Source: Planctomycetota bacterium (GTDB taxonomy: Bacteria; Planctomycetota; Planctomycetia; Pirellulales; Pirellulaceae). From it: 5,792 bases of DNA. The position numbers and the translations under genes were made by a program. Where the stretch lies: the NCBI GenBank assembly GCA_026692885.1, contig JAPLNJ010000206.1, positions 1 through 5,792 of the forward strand, in the 5' to 3' direction. Shown here piece by piece: positions 1 through 5,792 of this stretch. The first letter of the stretch is position 1. Each line of letters begins with the position of its first letter. The notes beneath the pieces are model-generated. The model made no database searches. It saw nothing but the letters and a program-made list of their open reading frames with translations, and was not told the DNA's origin.

Positions 1-3000
1 GGGCATCGACGTCACGCATCCCGATTTGTACCTGAATATCTGGCTCAACCAGGGCGAGATTCCGGAGGGGCTCAAGTCGAAGCTGGTGGACACCGATGCC
101 GACGGGCGAATCACGTTTTACGACCTGAACGATGCGGCCAATGCGCCGTTGGTGGCAGACAAGAACGGCAACGGGTACATCGACGCCGGCGATCTGTTGA
201 AAGACCCGCGCTGGGCGGACGGTCGCGACAGCGACAAGAACGGATTCGTCGACGATTTCTTTGGCTGGAATTTCCGCGTGGCGGCGGACGAGTCCTTTGC
301 GAGGAACGACCCCCGTGATGTACTCGGCCACGGCACGCACGTGGCGGGCACGATCGGAGCGATCGGCGACAACGGCCGCGGCGTGACGGGGATCAACTGG
401 CGGTCCTCGCTGATGGCCTTGAAGTTCCTTGACGCCAGCAATCAGGGACTGACGTCGGACGCCGTCCTGGCCGTAAACTATGCCACCATGATGCGCACTC
501 AGCACGGCGAAAACGTGCGGGTCTTAAACGCCAGTTGGGGTCAGTCAGGAGGGGCCAGTGCGGCGTTACAAACGGCGATCACCACCGCCGGTGACGCCGG
601 CATCCTGTGCGTTGCCGCCGCGGGCAATGGCAACATCCTGGGGCAAGGCATCGACATCGATCGCGAACCGTTCTATCCGGCCAGCTACGACCTGGACAAT
701 GTGCTTGCCGTGGCGGCGACGGGGCCACACGATGAGTTGGCACGCTTCAGCAATTACGGTGCGACGTCGGTCGACCTCGCTGCTCCGGGCATCGGCGTGC
801 TGAGTACCTTGCCCGATGGCCGATACGGCACGTCCAACGGGACCAGCATGGCCGCCCCGCACGTCGCAGGCGTGGCAGCCTTGGTCTGGGCCGAAGTGCC
901 CGATGCCACGTTGGCCGAAGTCCGGCAGGCCGTGCTGGATTCTGCGGAGCCGCTGCCTGAACTGCCGGGACGGACGGTCGTCGGCGGACGCTTGAACGCC
1001 AGGCGGGCTTTGGATTCCAACGCCTTTGCTCCTCGGGCGCACCTGGTCAGCGCCGCGAACATCACGACGGCTGGCGGGACGGAGAATCTCATCACCGTGC
1101 GGTACGTCGATCGCCACGGCATCCATGTTGCGACGCTGGATAACGCGGACCTCGTTGTCGCCCGCCAGTGGGGTGCCCAAGAGTCATTCTCCGTCACGCT
1201 GATGCCGGAGTCCGTGGTGGTGAGTCCGGACGGCCGCGAAGCCACGGTGACCTACCGGCTGGCGGCCCCGGGCGGCACTTGGGACGCCCTGGACTACGGG
1301 CGCTACGTCGTGTCCGGGGTGGAGCAACAGGTACGGAATGTGCACGGCTTGTCTGTGCCTCCCGGCGGATTCGGAGAGTTCTCGGTCTGGATTGCCGACG
1401 CCTCGGTCCTGTACGTCGACACACTTGAAGACGCCGTCGATGCGAACGTCGGTGACGGCGTCTGCGCCGCTGCCTCCGGTGTCTGTACTCTGCGCGCAGC
1501 AATCCAGGAGGCCAATGCCGCCGCGCCGGCAGCGCGCACCATCGTGCTGGACCGTGGGACCTACGCGTTGAGCCTTCCACCCGTTCCGGATGCGACGGTG
1601 CCGTTCCCGACCACCGTGCTGGGCGGCTCAACCCCCAGTGCATCGCCGCCGTGGTCCAACGACACCACGGGCGACCTGGATGTGCGGGGCGATATTACGA
1701 TCATCGGCGACGAAGCCCGCACCAGCACGATCGACGCCGGGGGCCTGGATCGCGTGTTCAAAATCCATCCGGGTGCGCGGCTTGTCCTGCGAAGAACGGG
1801 AGTCACGGGTGGAGCGTCTCCCGGAGGCCAAGATGGCGGCGGAATCCTGACCGCGGGAACGCTGCAATTGGACAACAGCTTGGTCGTGGGCAATTCCGCC
1901 TCGGGGGCCGGCGGGGGCATCGCCGTGTGGGGTGGTGAAACGCGGATCAGGGCCAGCACCCTTTCCGGCAATCAAGCGACCGGCAATGGTGGCGGTGTCC
2001 TGGTGTGTAACCAAGCTGCCTTGGACATTAGCGGAAGCACCATCGCAAGCAACGTATCCCCCCTGGATGGAGGCGGAATTTTCTCCTACCTCGGCGGACC
2101 GACCCAGGTAGACAACAGCACGGTTTCGGGGAACGAGTCCTTCGACAGCACGATCTCTTGGGAGGATTCCTATGTGGGAACAATGGGTGTACTGGCTACG
2201 GGGAATAATTCCAGCACGAGTTATTCCCTTAGCGCAGACGGCCGATTCGTGGCTTTCTCCTCCCTCGCCGCCAATTTGGTGAGCGGCGACACGAATGGCA
2301 TGAGGGATGTGTTCGTGTGCGACCGTCAGGCTCGTACCGTGGAACGGATCAGCGTGTCCAACAACGGGATAGAGGGGAACGGTCAAAGCTCCACATCGTC
2401 GATCAGCGCGGATGGCCGTTTCGTCGCGTTCACGTCCTACGCCTCGAACCTGGTGCCCGGCGACACGAACAATAGCCAGGATGCCTTTGTTTTCGACCGC
2501 CAGAATCACATCGCAGAACGCGTCAGCGTGACCAGCGACGGGACACAAGCCAATGGCGCGACACTGGATCAGTTCAATTATGGTTCGACGTCGATCAGCG
2601 CGGATGGCCGGTTCGTCGTCTTCAAGTCCTGGGCAACGAACTTGGTGCCGGGCGTCACGTATTCGGGCAACTTGTTTGTCTACGACCGCGAGAACCGAAC
2701 GATGGAATGCGTCAGCGTCGCCAGTGACGGAACGAACGCGAACCAGGGTAGCGGCATCTCATCGATCAGCGCGGACGGCCGCTTCGTTGCTTTCGAGTCT
2801 TACGCGTCGAACTTGGTCTTCGGGGACACGAATAATAACCAGGACGTGTTTGTCTACGATCTCGATAATCACACAACGAAGCGAGTCAGTGTCACCAGCG
2901 AGGGGACGGAAGGCGAATACTTCAGTGGATCGCCGTCGATCAGCGCAGACGGCCGGTACGTTGCATTTCAATCCCGATCGATGCTTGTGCCCGGCAGCAA

Positions 3001-5792
3001 TCGTGCGGCTCTCGGCGTGTTCGTTTACGATCGTCAAGGCCAAATCGTGAAACGGGCTGACGCTGCTATCGATGGGTTCGGAGGCAACGAAGACAGCTGG
3101 TCACCGTCGATCAGCGCAAACGGCCGGTTTGTCGCATTTACGTCAGACGCTTCGAACTTGGTGCCCGGCGACACGAACGGAGCATCAGACGTGTTTGTTT
3201 ATGATCTTCAGACTTCGGCGACCGAGCGAATCAGCGTGGCCAATCCATCGAGTCAGCAATTGTCGCTGAGTGCGGACGGCCGCTTCGTCGCGTTTACCTC
3301 GGACGCCTCCGCTTTGCTTTACGGCGACAGCAACGGGCAAACGGATGTCTTCATCTACGACCGCCAGAATCAAGAGTTTGACTCCACTACCATCGGTCCC
3401 GCCAATCCGATCCGGCTGGAGAGTGTCACGGTCGCGGAGAATCGGGGCCAGTACGCCGCAGCGGGCGCCGTGGTGGCGCACAACTCGCTGTTTGTCAGCA
3501 ATACAGCCCCCGACAATTCACACCCGCACGTGGACCTTGGGCTGGGAACGATTTCTGCAGGTTTCAATCTTGTCGGGTCGTCGCGAGTTTCGCTCTCGGC
3601 GAGCGATCGCATTCTGGGAAACTCCGGCACGTGGCTGGGACCCCTACAAGACAACGGTGGCCCCACTTGGACGCATGCGTTGGAGTTTGGCAGCCCGGCC
3701 ACGGATGCGGGAGATCCCGCCTGGTTTCCCGCGACCGATCAGCGCGGCATCGCCCGCCCTCAGGACGGGGATGGAACGCGCGGAGCGCAGCCGGACAGCG
3801 GTGCGTTTGAAAGCTACTACGCAGAAATTCGCGGCACGGTGTACCAAGATTTGGATCGGGATGGCGAATGGGATACGAACGAGCCTGGCCTGCCCGGGCA
3901 ATTTGCCTATGTGGATGTCAATCGGAATGGAAGCTACGAGGTCGGCGAGCCCGTGGCCGAAACCAAGCGGGATGATCCGCTTACGCCGACCGTCGTCGAG
4001 CAGGGACTGTTCGCCTTCCAGGGCCTGGTGCCAGACGACTATCTTATCGCGCCGGTAGTTCCTCCCGGATGGTCCCTGACCAAGACCGGCATCGAACGGA
4101 TCAGTGTCGCCAGCGACGGAACGGAAGGTTACGGCTCCAGTAGCGGTGAAGACCCCGCATCCTTGAATCGGCCGTCCGTGAGCGCGGACGGTCGCTTCGT
4201 CGCCTTTGCGTCTGAGGCGTCGAACCTGGTTCCCGGCGACACCAATGGCGTCTCCGATGTTTTTGTTTACGACCGGCAGAACCAGACCATCGAGCGGACC
4301 AGCGTGGTAACTAACGCTGCGCAAGGCAACCAGCGGAGCTGGCATCCGTCGCTCAGTGCGGACGGGCGGTTTGTCGCGTTTGTGTCCGACGCGACGAACT
4401 TGGTTCCCGGTAGCTCCTACGGAACCCCTAGCATTTTCGTCTACGATCGTCAGAACCGCAGCCTCGAACTCGTTGGTGATCCCGCATTTCCGACGTTAAG
4501 TGAGGATGCCGCGATCAGCGCGGATGGCCGGTTTGTCGCATTTGTTTCGAATGCCTCGAACCTGATTCCCGGCGACACGAATGGAACGGATGACATTTTT
4601 GTTTACGACCGCCAACTCCATCGCGTCGAGCGGGTGAGTGTGGCGGAAGACGGCACGCAAGCCAACTCGGGCAGTCGCACCCCGTCGCTCAGTGCGGACG
4701 GCCGGTTCGTTGCGTTCACTTCCAGCGCGTCGAACTTGGTGTCCGGCGACACGAATGCCGCTGAGGACGTCTTTATCTACGACCGGCAGAACCAGCATGT
4801 CGAACGGCTAAGCGTGGCGGATGACGGCAGGCAGGGCAACGGCTCCAGCGATCTGCCGTCGATCAGCGCGGACGGACGGTGGGTCGCAATTCGTTCAGCC
4901 GCTTCGAATTTGGTGTCCGGCGACACGAATTCCGCGGCTGACATCTTCATGTACGACCGGCAGGACCAGCGCGTCGAGCGGGTGAGTGTGGCGGGTGACG
5001 GCACGGCGGGCAACGCTGACAGCCTCTTCCCCGCCCTGAGTGCGGACGGCAGGTTCATCGCCTTCGGCTCGTTGGCATCGAACTTGGTACAGGGGGACAC
5101 GAATGCCAGGCAGGACGTCTTTGTCTACGATTGCCAGAATCGCAGTGTTGAGCGCATAGGCGTGGCGAAGGATGGTGAGCAAGGCAACCTGGACAGTTAC
5201 TATCCTTCGTTGAGCGCGGATGGTCGTTTCGTCGCGTTCGCGTCGGCGGCGTGGAATTTAGTGGCGGAGGACACGAATGGGTCCTCGGACGTCTTCGTCG
5301 TGCGAAACCGCCTGGCCGTCGCGTCCGACACTCTCAGTGTGGGTCTGCTGGCTGGCCAGGTGGTGTCCCGCGAGGATTTTGGGCTAGTGCCCGACCCCGG
5401 CGAGATCCGTGGCCGATTGTTCGAAGACGTGATCGCCAATGGCGTTTGCGACGCAGGGGAACCAGCAGGGCCCAGCGGTATCATCTATCTCGACGCGAAC
5501 GGCAACGGGCGGTTGGACCTCGGTGAGATGACCAGCCCGACAGCCGCGGATGGGAGCTATGTTTTCGCCGATTTGGAGACTGAGCGGGAGTACCGAGTCG
5601 GTGTGGTGCCGCCAGACAGGTTCACGTTGGTGCTGCCGACGGCCGACGAAAGCGGCCAATGGAAGGTCTTCCTGCCGGCTGGCCGCGCCATCCTCGATCG
5701 GGATTTCGGCCTGCGCGAGGCGGATACGTCGGGCCAGTTCGAAGACGCCGCCGTGGTGGGACGCGTGTTTGTGGATCTGAACGGGAACGGCG
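1..5792 (+). CDS. Giant secreted multidomain subtilisin-like (S8) protease with beta-helix, two nested beta-propellers and SdrD_B-like domains; partial at both ends
   Basis: One uninterrupted reading frame fills the window (complete codons 2-5791, 1930 residues, no stop), so neither the start codon nor the terminator is visible. Seen in order: S8 protease domain with GHGTHVAGT and [12 protein letters not shown] motifs (residues 1-339), beta-sandwich spacer (341-464), CSLREA-like motif (470-506), beta-helix (507-720), seven-blade propeller (725-1125), remaining beta-helix and choice-of-anchor Q-like segment (1131-1271), split SdrD_B-like domain (1276-1360 and 1777-1796) holding a second seven-blade propeller (1363-1774), a second SdrD_B-like domain (1800-1904) and the start of a third (from about 1917). 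Such architectures are exported in the families concerned; a signal peptide would lie upstream. Cysteines are few, fitting an extracellular protein. Frame and domain order are secure; the biological role and substrate are unknown. The reading frame shows no sign of decay. Confidence 0.95.
2..1018 (+). other. Subtilisin-like serine protease (peptidase S8) domain, N-terminally truncated by the window edge
   Basis: An S8 endopeptidase hydrolyses peptide bonds with an Asp-His-Ser triad. The window opens at GIDVTHPDL, which in this family follows Asp-Thr, so the catalytic Asp should lie two codons upstream. The catalytic His is the first His of GHGTHVAGT (codon 329-331, residue 110). The oxyanion-hole Asn is in AAAGNGN (626-628, residue 209). 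The nucleophile Ser is in NGTSMAAPH (845-847, residue 282). The domain closes with [10 protein letters not shown] (983-1012), the usual last helix. All visible catalytic residues are intact, so an active enzyme is expected. The Asp-to-His spacing is about 111 residues against 32 in subtilisin BPN', because of an expanded acidic segment described separately. The domain is probably extracellular; pre- and pro-regions would be upstream. Confidence 0.95.
89..262 (+). other. Three EF-hand/dockerin-like calcium-binding loops within the protease domain
   Basis: Between the catalytic Asp region and the catalytic His, the protein carries [12 protein letters not shown] (89-124), [12 protein letters not shown] (158-193) and [10 protein letters not shown] (227-256). 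The first two match the 12-residue EF-hand pattern, with oxygen-bearing side chains at positions 1, 3, 5 and 12, Gly at 6 and a hydrophobic at 8. The third matches only the first nine or ten positions and runs into FFGWNF, the segment leading to the active-site His. A shorter acidic loop ending in DDxxGWxF is common in S8 enzymes of this type, so the extra loops are an expansion of it. Calcium stabilisation of the protease is an inference. Confidence 0.75.
1022..1393 (+). other. Ig-like beta-sandwich spacer domain following the protease
   Basis: About 124 residues of alternating hydrophobic and polar strands, with landmarks [45 protein letters not shown] and [17 protein letters not shown], ending in GEFSVWI. 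I recognise this pattern (TAGGT followed by a YxD strand, then an APGGTWD-x-x-D-x-G turn) from large secreted planctomycete and cyanobacterial proteins, where it recurs as a spacer, but I cannot assign a family accession without a search. It probably separates the protease from the beta-helix. No catalytic or metal-binding motif is visible. Confidence 0.6.
1409..1519 (+). other. CSLREA-type motif at the N-terminal cap of the beta-helix
   Basis: [19 protein letters not shown] is followed by [12 protein letters not shown], matching the CSLREA domain pattern (VxTxxDxxD, then GDGxC, then CSLREAIxxAN). Here the core reads CTLRAAI, so the usual Ser and Glu are replaced by Thr and Ala. The two Cys (codons 1463-1465 and 1484-1486) are conserved and could form a disulfide after export. 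In known proteins this motif precedes right-handed parallel beta-helices that end in a choice-of-anchor Q segment, and that order is found here. Confidence 0.85.
1520..2160 (+). other. Right-handed parallel beta-helix, N-terminal part
   Basis: After the CSLREA motif comes [11 protein letters not shown], then [19 protein letters not shown] and a series of coils with the pattern GGGI-x(5-9)-hydrophobic-xNSxVxGNx[62 protein letters not shown] and [20 protein letters not shown]. This is the regular coil of polymorphic-outer-membrane-protein-like or pectate-lyase-like beta-helices. Such domains in giant surface proteins are usually adhesive or carbohydrate-binding rather than catalytic, and no lyase active site is evident. 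The helix stops abruptly after SGNESFDS, where a beta-propeller begins, and resumes at 3392. Confidence 0.85.
2174..3376 (+). repeat. Beta-propeller 1: seven PD40/TolB-like blades inserted into the beta-helix
   Basis: Seven tandem blades share the pattern S-[IL][11 protein letters not shown], then [19 protein letters not shown], then xERISVxxDG. The SxSADG motif starts at 2225, 2399, 2591, 2762, 2936, 3107 and 3263, giving spacings of 174, 192, 171, 174, 171 and 156 nt (52-64 residues). The pattern resembles PD40/WD40-like repeats of TolB-type propellers. Blade 7 ends after FIYDRQNQ and lacks its outer ERISV strand; [11 protein letters not shown] before blade 1 looks like the strand that closes the ring. 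Blades 3 and 5 lack the GDTN loop (VPGVTYSG and VPGSNRAA). Ligand unknown; a binding or protein-interaction role is the family-level expectation. Confidence 0.85.
3392..3481 (+). other. Beta-helix, C-terminal part, resumed after propeller 1
   Basis: [19 protein letters not shown] followed by [11 protein letters not shown] returns to the coil pattern seen before the propeller (hydrophobic strand, xSVTVAxN turn). It continues directly into [13 protein letters not shown], the usual last coil before a choice-of-anchor Q segment. Joining it to the N-terminal part (…NSTVSGNES) gives an ordinary uninterrupted helix, which is why I read the propeller as an insertion rather than a neighbouring domain. 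Confidence 0.7.
3482..3814 (+). other. Choice-of-anchor Q-like segment closing the beta-helix
   Basis: The segment [12 protein letters not shown], then [43 protein letters not shown] and finally DSGAFES matches the well-known ending of CSLREA/beta-helix proteins (NxxxxxN … GxNLxG … LGPLxDNGGPTxTHAL … GSPAxDAG … TDQRGxxRP … GAFE). Together with the CSLREA motif at 1409 it marks one complete beta-helix unit that has been split by propeller 1. Despite the family name, the segment here is internal and is followed by more domains, so it is not the protein's C-terminal anchor. Confidence 0.85.
3827..4081 (+). other. SdrD_B-like calcium-binding beta-sandwich, N-terminal part
   Basis: [22 protein letters not shown], then [15 protein letters not shown], then [23 protein letters not shown], follows the pattern of bacterial SdrD_B / Cna-B-like repeats (GxVFxDxNxDGxxDxxEPGL…YxDxNxNGxxDxGEP…GxYxFxxLxPGxYxVxxVxPxGW). 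Two EF-hand-like loops are intact: [12 protein letters not shown] (3848-3883) and [12 protein letters not shown] (3914-3949). In Staphylococcus Sdr proteins the B repeats bind calcium and stiffen the stalk. The domain breaks off after PPGWSLT, where propeller 2 starts; its last strands reappear at 5330. Confidence 0.8.
4088..5323 (+). repeat. Beta-propeller 2: seven PD40/TolB-like blades inserted into an SdrD_B-like domain
   Basis: Seven blades of the same family as propeller 1, with the SxSADG position starting at 4175, 4349, 4511, 4685, 4859, 5033 and 5207. Spacings are 174, 162, 174, 174, 174 and 174 nt, so five of six intervals are exactly 58 codons. ERISVASDG (4094-4120) before blade 1 supplies the outer strand that blade 7 lacks (blade 7 ends [12 protein letters not shown]), closing the ring. 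Blade 2 lacks the GDTN loop ([15 protein letters not shown]). An 18-base stretch is identical with propeller 1 (3122-3139 and 4526-4543), so the two arrays share an origin. Function as for propeller 1: unknown ligand. Confidence 0.85.
5330..5389 (+). other. SdrD_B-like domain, C-terminal part, resumed after propeller 2
   Basis: [20 protein letters not shown] is the typical final strand pair of these domains (xTVxLxAGQxVxGxDFG), normally separated from PPGW by only about ten residues. Here about 416 residues of propeller lie between them. The segment is followed at once by the next domain ([10 protein letters not shown]). Confidence 0.75.
5399..5715 (+). other. Second SdrD_B-like calcium-binding domain, uninterrupted
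   Basis: [22 protein letters not shown], then [40 protein letters not shown], and [12 protein letters not shown] form one complete domain of about 105 residues and show what the interrupted neighbour should look like. The second EF-hand-like loop, [12 protein letters not shown] (5492-5527), is intact. The first, [12 protein letters not shown] (5426-5461), has Ile at position 3 where Asp or Asn is expected, and a Cys at position 8, so its calcium affinity may be lost or reduced. Confidence 0.8.
5750..5792 (+). other. Start of a third SdrD_B-like domain, cut by the window end
   Basis: [16 protein letters not shown] repeats the opening of the previous two domains (GxVFxDxNGNG) and contains the first half of an EF-hand-like loop beginning at 5774. 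It shows that the protein continues beyond the window with at least one more domain of this series; a C-terminal anchor or sorting signal, if present, is out of view. Confidence 0.75.

Noticed and set aside
1..60. Gene start or signal peptide within the window
   Set aside because: The sequence begins inside the protease core (just after the catalytic Asp), so the N-terminus, ribosome binding site and promoter must be upstream.
1520..2160. Pectate lyase or other polysaccharide-degrading activity of the beta-helix
   Set aside because: Only the coil pattern is visible; I see no cluster of catalytic Asp/Arg residues, so no enzymatic function is assigned.
1628..2548. Long open frame on the minus strand (about 306 codons)
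   Set aside because: It lies wholly opposite the beta-helix and propeller coding sequence, which has clear protein motifs. Its own translation shows no recognisable domain, and high GC with strong codon bias opens antisense frames.
2160..3392. The propeller insertion as an assembly artefact
   Set aside because: The frame is preserved at both junctions and the host helix resumes at the right point, which a simple chimera would not produce. Not excluded entirely: read mapping across 2160, 3390, 4085 and 5325 would settle it.
3270..4058. Plus-strand open frame of about 262 codons in another frame
   Set aside because: The frame-2 reading across this stretch contains propeller blade 7, the choice-of-anchor Q pattern and SdrD_B loops, whereas the alternative frame gives an Arg/Ser-rich product without motifs.
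4496..5182. Several minus-strand open frames with a repeated [22 protein letters not shown] pattern
   Set aside because: The repetition is simply the antisense image of the propeller blades (same 174-nt period); there is no independent evidence of coding.
2225..5323. Regular direct repeats that might be taken for a CRISPR array or a non-coding tandem repeat
   Set aside because: The period is about 174 nt, the repeats are imperfect with mostly codon-respecting differences, and they encode beta-propeller blades in frame.

Overview
The window is GC-rich (roughly 60% by eye) and lies entirely inside one very large protein-coding gene on the + strand. I read frame 2 (codons from base 2 to base 5791) line by line and found no stop codon: 1930 codons, open at both ends. 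There is no intergenic DNA, RNA gene, promoter, terminator or mobile element. Long open frames on the other strand and in other frames are shadows of this gene. The gene start, signal peptide and first catalytic residue lie just upstream; the C-terminus lies downstream.

The product is a mosaic extracellular protein. In order: (1) a subtilisin-like S8 serine protease domain (2-1018) with an expanded segment carrying EF-hand-like calcium loops; (2) a beta-sandwich (Ig-like) spacer (1022-1393); (3) a CSLREA-type motif (1409-1519) leading into a right-handed parallel beta-helix (1520-2160); (4) a first beta-propeller of seven PD40/TolB-like blades (2174-3376); (5) a return to beta-helix (3392-3481) and a 'choice-of-anchor Q'-like segment (3482-3814); (6) the N-terminal part of an SdrD_B-like calcium-binding beta-sandwich (3827-4081); (7) a second seven-bladed propeller (4088-5323); (8) the C-terminal part of the same SdrD_B-like domain (5330-5389); (9) a complete SdrD_B-like domain (5399-5715) and the start of another at the window edge.

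The most striking feature is the nesting. Both propellers sit inside another domain rather than between domains: one splits the beta-helix, the other splits an SdrD_B-like sandwich. Both have exactly seven blades, and in both the strand missing from blade 7 is supplied from before blade 1, as expected for a closed ring inserted as a unit.

The combination of S8 protease, CSLREA/choice-of-anchor Q beta-helix and SdrD_B-like repeats in one giant polypeptide, plus the GC content, suggests a member of the Planctomycetota (Pirellulales-like) or a related environmental bacterium. This is inference from domain style; no taxonomic marker is present. The likely role is a secreted or surface-attached, calcium-dependent protease with adhesive or ligand-binding modules. 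The substrate is unknown.
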